Shown: positions 16,288 to 22,777 of the stretch, one piece after another
Layout: each line of letters begins with the position of its first letter
Position numbering within the stretch: the first letter of the stretch is position 1
Origin: JBKPDV01 sp046728075
GTDB lineage: Bacteria > Acidobacteriota > Thermoanaerobaculia > UBA5066 > Gp7-AA6
Direction of reading: 5' to 3'
DNA: 22,777 nucleotides
NCBI GenBank assembly: GCA_046728075.1
Contig: JBKPDV010000203.1
Coordinates: 1-22,777, forward strand
Program-made: the position numbers and the translations under genes
The notes under the pieces: generated by a model
The model's database searches: none
Told to the model about the DNA's origin: nothing
What the model saw: the letters and a program-made list of their open reading frames with translations, nothing else

Positions 16288-16293
16288 ATTCAG

Positions 16294-16313
16294 AAACAAT
16301 ATATATATTGTTT
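16294..16313. repeat. Perfect 20-base AT-rich palindrome
   Basis: AAACAATATATATATTGTTT at 16294-16313 is a perfect palindrome, striking in this GC-rich sequence. It lies 39 bases after the patatin-like stop and 67 bases before the thioredoxin-like start, so it could end the upstream transcript as a weak hairpin or be a binding site for a dimeric regulator of the downstream gene. Confidence 0.7.
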
Positions 16314-16361
16314 ACGCGTTTGCGAGAACGGAGACTGAGAACTGAGAACTTCGGCGCCCGC

Positions 16362-16367
16362 TATACT
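16362..16367 (+). promoter_or_regulatory. Candidate -10 element for TPR-thioredoxin gene
   Basis: TATACT at 16362-16367 is only 13 bases before the ATG at 16380, so a transcript starting from it would be leaderless or nearly so. No clear -35 hexamer is seen, and the start codon has no strong ribosome binding site, which fits a leaderless mRNA. Confidence 0.35.
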
Positions 16368-16379
16368 CTTAAGGCTCCG

Positions 16380-17399
16380 ATGCACATTCTTCTCATCGCG
16401 TTGAGCTTCTTTCCCCTGCCGAATCCGGGACCGACACCGAGTGCGCAATCTCCGACTAGGGCCCCATTTCCGCCCGAGGCGCAGGCCGAGCTGACGCGGG
16501 CCAATCTCCTGATCGGGAACCAACGCTTTCGCGAGGCCGTCGAGGCCCTCCAGAAAGCCAACAAGCTCGCCGGCGGAAAATGCTTTATCTGCCTGGAGAC
16601 GCTGGCGGCAGCCCACATCCGGTTGAACGAGCCCGAGGCCGCGATTGCCGATGCCAAAGAGGCGTTGAAGATTGGGCCGTCAAAGGAGCAACAAGCTCGC
16701 GCCTACAACCAGATCGGGCTCGCTTACGCGGCCCAGGCGAAAAACGATGACCGCGACACGCAGCACCTCGCGGAGGCGGCACGCGCTTTTCGCACGGCCC
16801 TCGACGCAGACTCCAACCTCAATGCGGCGCGCTTCCACCTTGCGAAGGTCCTGATCCGGCTGCGACGAGACAGAGATGCGGATGCTCTTCTCGACGACTA
16901 CATCAGGCGAGAGCAAACGCCGGCGCTCGCGGACCAGGCGAAGGCCTTGAAGGCCGACCATCGGCGCGTAACCGGTCTGTTCGCGCCCGATTTCCATCTG
17001 ACGACCCTGGATGGAAAAACGATCAGTCTCCAGAGTCTTCGAGGGAAGGTCGTGCTGCTCGACTTCTGGGCGACCTGGTGCGGCCCCTGCATCCAGGCGC
17101 TCCCGGAGCTCAAGGAGATTCGCAAGAAGTTCGCGAACCGTCCCTTCGAGTTGATCAGCATCAGCGTGGACCGGGAGAAGAGAAAGCTCGAGGACTTCGT
17201 CAAGGCCAACGAGATGACGTGGCCGCAGTACTTCGACGAGGGCTATCGCGTCGCCAAGGAAACGTTCGGCGTCGCCACCTTTCCGTCTTATTTCGTCCTG
17301 GACGGCGAAGGAGTCGTGACCTACGTTCTGCGGGGCTATTCCGCGACGACCTCGGCGCGCCTGACTGCCGCAGTCGAAAAGGCGTTCAAGCCCAAATAG
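16380..17399 (+). CDS. Exported TPR-thioredoxin (TlpA-like) protein
   Basis: A 339-residue protein. The N-terminus MHILLIALSFFPLPNPG looks like a short signal peptide, so the protein is probably periplasmic or lipid-anchored-like without a clear lipobox. Residues about 35-190 hold TPR-like helices, for example LLIGNQRFREAVEALQKANKL and YNQIGLAYAAQAK. The C-terminal 145 residues are a TlpA/ResA-type thioredoxin domain: FHLTTLDGKTISLQSLRGKV, then DFWATWCGPCIQALPELKEI with the redox CGPC centre, and a cis-proline region TFPSYFVLDGEG. It would reduce or isomerise disulfides of exported proteins such as cytochromes c. The start at ATG 16380 is supported by the signal peptide; upstream codons in frame give no sensible extension. 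It stands as a single gene. Confidence 0.9.
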   Translation: MHILLIALSFFPLPNPGPTPSAQSPTRAPFPPEAQAELTRANLLIGNQRFREAVEALQKANKLAGGKCFICLETLAAAHIRLNEPEAAIADAKEALKIGPSKEQQARAYNQIGLAYAAQAKNDDRDTQHLAEAARAFRTALDADSNLNAARFHLAKVLIRLRRDRDADALLDDYIRREQTPALADQAKALKADHRRVTGLFAPDFHLTTLDGKTISLQSLRGKVVLLDFWATWCGPCIQALPELKEIRKKFANRPFELISISVDREKRKLEDFVKANEMTWPQYFDEGYRVAKETFGVATFPSYFVLDGEGVVTYVLRGYSATTSARLTAAVEKAFKPK

Positions 17400-17546
17400 T
17401 CGTCGCGCGGCGCGAACCTGCCCTATCCCAAGACCGATGCCCAGTTCGCGGCGCTAGTCTCTTAGCGTGCCGACCCGCTAACAGTCCCGGTCACGGCGCG
17501 CGAAGTCTCCCGGAGGGGAGGTCCCGAACAAGCGAAAGCGACGTGA

Positions 17547-18005
17547 CTAAGGCTTCCCTCCGCTGGCGGCGTGACGCTCGCGCATCTGATTGACGCGCTG
17601 GCGGACGGCCACGATTCGCTCTTTCGCCCGCGGCGAGGACTCCACAACTGTCTGCATGCTCCTCAAGAACGTCGGGTTGTTCATCGTCTGCCGCAATTGC
17701 GGGAGGAAGGGCTCGACCTTCGCCCAGACGACCAGTATCTCTCCGCTCGAGTCGAGGAAGAGATCGGCGTTCAAGATTCCCCTCGCGACGAAGGAAGCCG
17801 CCATCTCCCAGTAGGACGTGACCATGCGGAACGAGATGTTGTCCGATCCAGCCGAGCCCGTGACCGCTTGCACGTCCTCGACCTTCGTCGGGAAGAACCT
17901 CTGAACGAACCACTCCCTGGCGGCGCGCAGCTTCTCATCCCTCCGCAGCTCGTAGAGCTTCAGAATCAGTTGCGCGTCCTGATAGGTGGAAACCGAACGC
18001 TCCAT
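17547..18005 (-). CDS. DUF4760-like protein
   Basis: A 152-residue soluble helical protein. The start is ATG 18005, preceded by AGGAGGAG at the right distance; the frame is open for 81 codons further upstream but that part is Pro/Ala-rich and lacks a ribosome binding site. The sequence (LILKLYELRRDEKLRAAREW, then FRMVTSYWEMAASFVARGIL and LFLDSSGEILVVWAKVEPF) matches my memory of the DUF4760 family, whose function is unknown. Members often carry an N-terminal membrane helix, which is missing here. It lies downstream of a small unknown gene on the same strand, separated by 175 bases. Confidence 0.75.
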   Translation of the reverse strand: MERSVSTYQDAQLILKLYELRRDEKLRAAREWFVQRFFPTKVEDVQAVTGSAGSDNISFRMVTSYWEMAASFVARGILNADLFLDSSGEILVVWAKVEPFLPQLRQTMNNPTFLRSMQTVVESSPRAKERIVAVRQRVNQMRERHAASGGKP

Positions 18006-18180
18006 GGAACTCCTCCTGTCTGATCGCGTCAGTTCTACCACTGCGCGGAGCACCTCCGGGAGGAGGGTTTCGGTGAGGATCAGAGAAGAAATCGACGGTG
18101 CGAGCAGCGGGGCCGCGTCCAACGCGAAAGCCTTCCGCGGAAGCTGCAAGAATGTCGCTGGAGAATCGGCTCCGCGCGGA

Positions 18181-18516
18181 TCAGCCGGTTTGAGCAACCT
18201 CGGCGCGTGGAGAAGGCCGGCGGCGATCGGCGAGGCGACGCTCCCCACCCCGGCGCTCGTTCTCTGTGGACGGTCGCCCGATCACCGGGGCTGCGAATAA
18301 AGACTCGAGTTCGGCAGCGAGGCCGCTGGCCGAATCCGAAGTGACGCCGGTCGTCCAGGCTTCCAGCGTTTCGGTCGGGACGCATTCGGCGAACGTGACG
18401 GCTGCGGCGATACGCCGGGCTTCCTCCGCGGTTCGGACCTGTCCGACTAAGGTACCGTCCCGATCGAAGACCGCGCGGTCTGAGTGAGTCCAGCGAGGCA
18501 CAAGGTTCGCTTCCAT
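18181..18516 (-). CDS. Small hypothetical protein
   Basis: A 111-residue protein with no family I recognise. ATG 18516 is chosen because GGAGGAG stands four bases upstream; the frame is open to 18582 without another good start. The N-terminal part (DRAVFDRDGTLVGQVRTAEE then ARRIAAAVTFAECVPTETLE) has a strand-helix character. The last 25 residues are rich in Arg and Glu (ENERRGGERRLADRRR) and probably disordered or nucleic-acid binding. It is divergent from the GAPDH paralogue and upstream of the DUF4760-like gene. Confidence 0.55.
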   Translation of the reverse strand: MEANLVPRWTHSDRAVFDRDGTLVGQVRTAEEARRIAAAVTFAECVPTETLEAWTTGVTSDSASGLAAELESLFAAPVIGRPSTENERRGGERRLADRRRPSPRAEVAQTG

Positions 18517-18624
18517 GGCTCCTCCAGTTCCTCTCCTACCCAACCGCCGCAGCATACGGCCGGCCGGGAGCCGATCTTCCAACCGACTTCCTCTATATAT
18601 GTAGTGTCGCCAGAAGGCGCTTCT

Positions 18625-18653
18625 TTGACATCGGGCGCAAGGATTCTTGAAAA
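18625..18653 (+). promoter_or_regulatory. Candidate promoter for the tandem GAPDH genes
   Basis: A perfect -35 hexamer TTGACA at 18625-18630 is followed after 17 bases by TGAAAA at 18648-18653, a poor -10. It would give a leader of about 85 bases before the ATG at 18746. Confidence 0.35.
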
Positions 18654-18718
18654 AGTTGCTCGGTTCGGGAGGCTCGAGGGCGTCGGTATGCCGGAAACCT
18701 CTGTGGTAGCTTCGCTTC

Positions 18719-18735
18719 GGGCCGTCGAACGGCCC
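18719..18735 (+). promoter_or_regulatory. Perfect hairpin abutting GAPDH-paralogue ribosome binding site
   Basis: GGGCCGT at 18719-18725 pairs fully with ACGGCCC at 18729-18735 around a three-base CGA loop. The ribosome binding site GGGGAGGG begins at the very next base (18736) and the ATG is at 18746. The stem could slide or compete with the ribosome binding site, so it may tune translation; it is too far from a T-run to be an intrinsic terminator. Confidence 0.5.
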
Positions 18736-18745
18736 GGGGAGGGCT

Positions 18746-19831
18746 ATGGCCGTTACGATCGGGCTGGTCGGGTTCGGGCGGATCGGGCGGAACCTGTTCC
18801 GTATCCTCTATAAGAGGGACGATATCCGGATCGGCGGAATCTCGGACCTGGCGGATCCGGCCGGCCTCGAGTACCTGCTGCGATTCGACACGGTCCTGGG
18901 TCGCTTCCCCGACGAGATCTCGATCAAAGAGGGAAACCTCTATGCGATCGGCAAGCAGATTCCGATCCGGACCGGCCCCGACACGGAGCAGATCAACTGG
19001 GGAGACCTGGGAGTGGAAACCGTTCTCGAGGCGACGGCGAAGGTCCGCACGCGCGCGGAGCTGGAAAAGCACCTCTCTGCCGGAGCGAAGCGCGTCATTT
19101 CGCTCGCGCCCCCGGGCGACTCGGTCGACGCGCTCGCGGTCATGGGAGTCAACGACGAGATCTTGAAGCCCGAGCACCGCGTCGTTTCGAACGCCTCCTC
19201 GACTGTCCATTGCGTCGCGCCGGTCGCGAAGATCCTCCACGAAGCCTTCGGCATCCGCCGGGCGATCTTCACGACGGTCCACTCCTACACGAGCCAGCAC
19301 CGTCTGGCCGACGTGCCGGCGAAGGACAAGCGTCTCGGGCGGGCAGCGGCCGAGAACATCATTCCGCAGGAATCGCGCTCGCCGCGCATGGTCGTGGAGG
19401 TGATCCCCGAGCTCGCGGGCAGGCTCACCGGTTTCGCAATGAACGTGCCGGTGAGAAACGGCTCGCTCGTGGATCTGACGTGCTGGTTCGAGAAGCCCGT
19501 CACTAAGACGGCGATCAACGAAGTCGTGCGAACGGCGGCGGCCTCCGAACGCTGGCGGCGTATCGTGCAGTACGAGGAGGATCCCATCGTTTCGACCGAT
19601 GTGGCGCAGAGCTCTTACTCGGCGATCTTCGACTCGCTCGCCACCATGGTGATGGGCGACCGGGTGAGCAAGACGATCGCCTGGTACGACGCCGGCTTCG
19701 GCTACGCGCACCGCGCGGTGGAGCTGGTGGAGCGATTCACGGAGTTGGACCGAGGAAAAGGGCCCGCGCAAAAGGAAAGAGGAGCTGCCAAAAGAGAATC
19801 CCCTCTCCCCCGAGGCGAGAGAGCAGGGTGA
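18746..19831 (+). CDS. GAPDH paralogue lacking the catalytic cysteine
   Basis: A 361-residue full-length member of the glyceraldehyde-3-phosphate dehydrogenase family. The NAD-binding motif GLVGFGRIGRNLFRIL is intact, and the acidic residue of the NAD site is present (ISDLAD). However the active-site block reads SNASSTVHCVAP where working enzymes have SNASCTTNCLAP: codon 152 (TCG, 19199-19201) is serine in place of the nucleophile cysteine. The catalytic histidine is kept (TTVHSYT). The phosphate-site arginine is asparagine (FAMNVP, Asn233), the TTTGAA loop is ESRSPR, and WYDNEWGYS is WYDAGFGYA. It therefore should not work as a phosphorylating GAPDH but has an undamaged fold. GGGGAGGG precedes the ATG. 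The last 25 or so residues run into an intergenic repeat. It is followed by a canonical GAPDH on the same strand. Confidence 0.92.
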   Translation: MAVTIGLVGFGRIGRNLFRILYKRDDIRIGGISDLADPAGLEYLLRFDTVLGRFPDEISIKEGNLYAIGKQIPIRTGPDTEQINWGDLGVETVLEATAKVRTRAELEKHLSAGAKRVISLAPPGDSVDALAVMGVNDEILKPEHRVVSNASSTVHCVAPVAKILHEAFGIRRAIFTTVHSYTSQHRLADVPAKDKRLGRAAAENIIPQESRSPRMVVEVIPELAGRLTGFAMNVPVRNGSLVDLTCWFEKPVTKTAINEVVRTAAASERWRRIVQYEEDPIVSTDVAQSSYSAIFDSLATMVMGDRVSKTIAWYDAGFGYAHRAVELVERFTELDRGKGPAQKERGAAKRESPLPRGERAG

Positions 19832-19835
19832 GGGG
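19800..19835 (+). repeat. Palindromic intergenic repeat, copy A
   Basis: CCCCTCTCCCCCGAGGCGAG followed by the GGGTGAGGGG end: a copy of the CCCTCTCC...GGTGAGGGG element. It overlaps the 3' end of the first GAPDH paralogue and contains its TGA stop at 19829-19831. It forms an inverted pair with copy B, 31 bases away. Confidence 0.75.
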
Positions 19836-19866
19836 CTCGTCGATGGACCATGCTGTTCAAGGAACG

Positions 19867-19901
19867 CCCTCACCCCGCCCCTCTCCCTGGGGGAGAGGGA
19901 G
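19867..19901 (-). repeat. Palindromic intergenic repeat, copy B
   Basis: CCCTCACCCCGCCCCTCTCC with the GGGAGAGGG arm, the reverse orientation of copy A. The CTCTCCC/GGGAGAG arms make a strong hairpin between the two GAPDH genes and could act as a processing or partial termination site. It ends 15 bases before the second GAPDH start. Confidence 0.75.
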
Positions 19902-19916
19902 AAGAGCGAGAACGAC

Positions 19917-20921
<1,005 letters not shown>

Positions 20922-20956
20922 CGGCTGCCCCACTTGGCGGGCGAGCGCCCTCTGCT

Positions 20957-20990
20957 CCCTCTCCCTCCGGGAGAGGGTCGGGGTGAGGGG
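20957..20990 (+). repeat. Palindromic intergenic repeat, copy C
   Basis: CCCTCTCCCTCCGGGAGAGGG followed by TCGGGGTGAGGGG, in parts: a near-perfect hairpin (CCCTCTCCC / GGGAGAGGG) plus the GGTGAGGGG tail. It is in the same orientation as copy A, between the convergent GAPDH and DoxX genes, where it could terminate both transcripts. Confidence 0.8.
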
Positions 20991-21029
20991 CGTTCTTTCA
21001 GCGAACCTCGATCGAACCCCTGCCTCAGC

Positions 21030-21443
21030 TCAGAAGAATCTTCCCCGCCTTCTTGCGTCGAGCGAGTAGGCGCCCGGACCCGCAAGCAGGATCCCGAGAC
21101 AAACGAGGCAAAGCGTGAGGGGATATTCGAATCCTTGGTGCTCGGCAAAGAAGCCGGCTTTGAGATGAACGATAAGGACCGCTCCGAGCATCTCGATGAA
21201 CATTCCAGCCGCCGCGATTCGAGTGAGCAAGCCGACGATCAGCCCCAAGCCCGCAAGAAACTCGCCGAATGAGACGAGATAGGCCACCACGGCAGGGAAA
21301 CCATACGAGGACATCGCCTTGACCGTCGCCTGCAGTCCGTGCCCACCGAACCAGCCCAGAAGCTTCTGCGCACCATGAGCGAAAAAGACGATGCCGGGGG
21401 CGAGGCGAATGAAGAGGAGCCCTGCGTCGAGTTTGCGTTTCAT
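21030..21443 (-). CDS. DoxX-family membrane protein
   Basis: A 137-residue protein with four hydrophobic helices and the DoxX-family N-terminal pattern LLFIRLAPGIVFFAHGAQKL followed by LGWFGGHGL, then VSFGEFLAGLGLIVGLLTR. DoxX proteins sit in the inner membrane; some partner thiol or redox enzymes, but most are uncharacterised. ATG 21443 has AGGAG about ten bases upstream. It lies downstream of the dienelactone hydrolase on the same strand, 119 bases apart with a GC-rich hairpin between, so co-transcription is uncertain. Confidence 0.9.
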   Translation of the reverse strand: MKRKLDAGLLFIRLAPGIVFFAHGAQKLLGWFGGHGLQATVKAMSSYGFPAVVAYLVSFGEFLAGLGLIVGLLTRIAAAGMFIEMLGAVLIVHLKAGFFAEHQGFEYPLTLCLVCLGILLAGPGAYSLDARRRGRFF

Positions 21444-21518
21444 GCGTGTTTCTCTCCTGTAGCCGGCTCGTGCAGCCGTCGTGCCGAATGCAGAGACTCC
21501 ATCGTCGAGGCATGTCCC

Positions 21519-21546
21519 GGCCGTAGGGGTGGGGCTCCCCCCGGCC
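21519..21546. repeat. GC-rich hairpin between hydrolase and DoxX genes
   Basis: GGCC at 21519-21522 and GGCC at 21543-21546 bracket a GGGG (21531-21534) / CCCC (21537-21540) stem. It lies just after the dienelactone hydrolase stop and may be a terminator or a degenerate intergenic repeat; there is no T-run. Confidence 0.4.
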
Positions 21547-21562
21547 CGAAACGGACGTCGCC

Positions 21563-22300
21563 TTACAACGCTCTCCGAAACAGCGCGACCACTTCTCGCC
21601 AGACTTCGTCCGCCGCCTCTGCGTCGTCGCGCGGCCCCTCATCGCGCATGAACGCGTGCTCGCCGGGGGCGAGATGGATATGGTGCTTCGTCCCCGCTTC
21701 CGCCAGCGCCTTCGCCACCGTGTGGCGGCCCTCGACCGGAACGTGAGGATCTGTCTCGCCGAATACGATGAGGACCTGCCCGCGAATCTCGCCGGCGCGA
21801 GCGAGCGAGCCGGCGTCCGGGTTCTTGCCGACCTTGCCGTTGTGCAGCCCAGTCGGATAGCAGCAGACCGCGGCCTTCACGCGCGCATCAAGAGCTGCGC
21901 GAAACGCGAGATGTCCGCCGATGCAGAACCCGATCGCGCCGAGCCGGCCCGCCGCGACGTCCGGTTGAGTCTCCAGAAAGTCGAGCGCCGCGACGCGATC
22001 CGCATCGAACTCCGCGACGGAAGTGCGCGCCGCGTCGTCCTGTCCGCGCATGCGCCCCGAGTCGTCGTACGGAATCACGAGGCCAGGCGGTTCGATGCGG
22101 TGGTAAATCTCCGGCCCCGCCACGACGAACCCATGCCCCGCGAGCCTCTCCATCGACCGGCGGATCGGCGCCGTGAGCTGAAAAATCTCCGAATAAAGAA
22201 GGATGCCCGGATACCGCCCTTTAAGGTTGGGCGCGACGACCACCGTCCGCATCGGCCGCCCATCCACCCGCAGCTCCGCTTCCCGCGTCTTAATCTGCAT
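21563..22300 (-). CDS. Dienelactone hydrolase family protein
   Basis: A 245-residue alpha/beta hydrolase of the dienelactone hydrolase family. The nucleophile is the cysteine in GAIGFCIGGHLAFRAAL (about residue 124), the acid is the aspartate in VFGETDPHVPVE, and the base is the histidine in APGEHAFMRDEG. The conserved glutamate in LLYSEIFQL is also present. Such enzymes open lactones of aromatic degradation or hydrolyse other esters in the cytoplasm; without other aromatic-degradation genes nearby the substrate is open. ATG 22300 has only a weak ribosome binding site. It is divergent from the small peptide gene. Confidence 0.92.
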   Translation of the reverse strand: MQIKTREAELRVDGRPMRTVVVAPNLKGRYPGILLYSEIFQLTAPIRRSMERLAGHGFVVAGPEIYHRIEPPGLVIPYDDSGRMRGQDDAARTSVAEFDADRVAALDFLETQPDVAAGRLGAIGFCIGGHLAFRAALDARVKAAVCCYPTGLHNGKVGKNPDAGSLARAGEIRGQVLIVFGETDPHVPVEGRHTVAKALAEAGTKHHIHLAPGEHAFMRDEGPRDDAEAADEVWREVVALFRRAL

Positions 22301-22339
22301 CAGAAGTAGCTCAGGGGGAGGAGCTTATCGCTTCCAAAA

Positions 22340-22380
22340 CCCTCTCCGCCGCACCTGGGCGAGAGGGCAGCGGGAGGGGG
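22340..22380. repeat. Palindromic intergenic repeat, degenerate copy D
   Basis: CCCTCTCCGCCGCACCTGGG with GAGAGGG and a GGGAGGGGG end: a diverged copy of the same element as copies A-C, in the 243-base region between the divergent hydrolase and small-peptide genes. Confidence 0.55.
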
Positions 22381-22460
22381 TCATTCCTCTCCACCCAAAG
22401 AGGCCCGGCGTAGGGGAAAACTTTCCGCCAATTGCCTCTTCCTTCTCCCCACCCCGGTGC

Positions 22461-22515
22461 CATAATCCGCGCAATCGGTAAGTGTCTTTTCCTCGGCGCG
22501 CAGTTTGCGTCCGAG
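22461..22515 (+). promoter_or_regulatory. Candidate promoter and leader hairpin of small-peptide gene
   Basis: CATAAT at 22461-22466 is a good -10 match, giving a leader of about 70 bases; no clear -35 is seen. Within that leader CTCGG at 22492-22496 pairs with CCGAG at 22511-22515, with CGC/GCG inside, just before the ribosome binding site. Confidence 0.35.
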
Positions 22516-22543
22516 ATTTCATTTGCGAAAGGAGATTCACATC

Positions 22544-22681
22544 ATGGCTTCTTCCAACCAGGCCGCCCGAGCTCCCGAACCCCGTACCGCTGAGGTCAAC
22601 ACAAACGCCCGTCCCTTGCCCAAGCCGGAGACAAAGCCGACAAAGTTTGTCATTAAGCTGGGTTCGGTAGTTCCAGGATAA
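22544..22681 (+). CDS. 45-residue small peptide, possible secreted or RiPP precursor
   Basis: ATG 22544 to TAA 22681 encodes a 45-residue peptide, MASSNQAARAPEPRTAEVN then TNARPLPKPETKPTKFVIKL and GSVVPG. AAAGGAG is ideally placed eight bases upstream of the ATG. The N-terminal two-thirds is hydrophilic and rich in Pro, Ala and charged residues; the last 12 residues (KFVIKLGSVVPG) are hydrophobic with small residues. It has no signal peptide. This leader/core look and the hairpin that follows resemble peptide-precursor genes, but I do not recognise a precursor family and no modification enzyme is in view because the window ends 96 bases later. A small cytoplasmic protein of another kind is equally possible. 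Confidence 0.6.
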   Translation: MASSNQAARAPEPRTAEVNTNARPLPKPETKPTKFVIKLGSVVPG

Positions 22682-22683
22682 AC

Positions 22684-22732
22684 AGCGAACAATCTGTATT
22701 CTGTTCAAAACAGAGATCTTAGAAGGTTCGCT
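22684..22732 (+). terminator. Nested hairpin after small-peptide gene
   Basis: An outer seven-base pair AGCGAAC (22684-22690) / GTTCGCT (22726-22732) encloses an inner perfect six-base hairpin TCTGTT (22700-22705) / AACAGA (22709-22714) with a CAA loop. It starts three bases after the stop. There is no T-run, so it is more likely a partial attenuator or mRNA stabiliser than a full terminator. Confidence 0.45.
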
Positions 22733-22748
22733 CGGAAGACTCCGCGTG

Positions 22749-22777
22749 ATGGTGCCGAGCTTGCTATCCGTAGAGAC
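22749..22777 (+). CDS. Possible start of a further gene, cut by window end
   Basis: An ATG at 22749 opens a frame (MVPSLLSVE) that runs off the window. GGAAGA lies 12-17 bases upstream. Too short to judge; noted because the position, directly after the small peptide and its hairpin, would suit a partner gene. Confidence 0.2.

Noticed and set aside
17400..17546. Possible RNA gene in the convergent gap after the thioredoxin-like gene
   Set aside because: No tRNA-like cloverleaf or strong stem with a T-run; I see nothing specific here.
18006..18248. N-terminal extension of the DUF4760-like protein
   Set aside because: The frame is open, but the extension is low-complexity and the only good ribosome binding site fits ATG 18005.

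Overview
The window is GC-rich, densely coded bacterial DNA with no phage, transposon, tRNA, rRNA or CRISPR array that I can see. The gene set (di-heme oxidoreductase, TPR-thioredoxin lipid/redox proteins, CHAT peptidases, GMC oxidoreductase, short palindromic intergenic repeats) would fit an Acidobacteriota-like or similar environmental soil/sediment bacterium, but no phylogenetic marker is present, so this is a weak inference.

Layout. (1) 2-3020, plus strand: a three-gene unit with a 5'-truncated acetoacetate-decarboxylase-like protein, a 213-residue protein of unknown function, and a cholesterol-oxidase-like GMC flavoprotein. (2) 3032-12251, all minus strand, read right to left: an HExxH metallopeptidase translationally coupled (ATGA) to a metallo-beta-lactamase-fold hydrolase, then an ECF-like sigma factor, a small ORF, a CHAT peptidase (small ORF and CHAT overlap as ATGA), a two-TM coiled-coil membrane protein, and a second CHAT protein with TPRs, a TM helix and an NTF2/ARC6-like tail. 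A second ECF sigma factor (12406-12954) is divergent from the peptidase. This island is the best candidate for an undescribed system: two sigma factors with no recognisable anti-sigma factor, two predicted caspase-like peptidases, a zinc peptidase and an MBL enzyme. (3) 12979-14833, minus: a hypothetical protein and a secreted di-heme cytochrome c oxidoreductase. (4) 15014-17399, plus: a patatin-like lipase and an exported TPR-thioredoxin (TlpA-like) protein. (5) 17547-18516, minus: a DUF4760-like protein and a small unknown protein. (6) 18746-20921, plus: tandem GAPDH paralogues; the second is canonical, the first has lost the catalytic cysteine and phosphate-binding residues and is a likely pseudoenzyme. 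(7) 21030-22300, minus: DoxX membrane protein and dienelactone hydrolase. (8) 22544 to the end, plus: a 45-residue peptide gene with a strong ribosome binding site, followed by a nested hairpin and the possible start of another gene.

Four copies of a palindromic CCCTCTCC...GGTGAGGGG intergenic repeat lie between 19.8 and 22.4 kb; one of them supplies the C-terminus and stop codon of the first GAPDH paralogue. No gap between genes exceeds about 245 bases.
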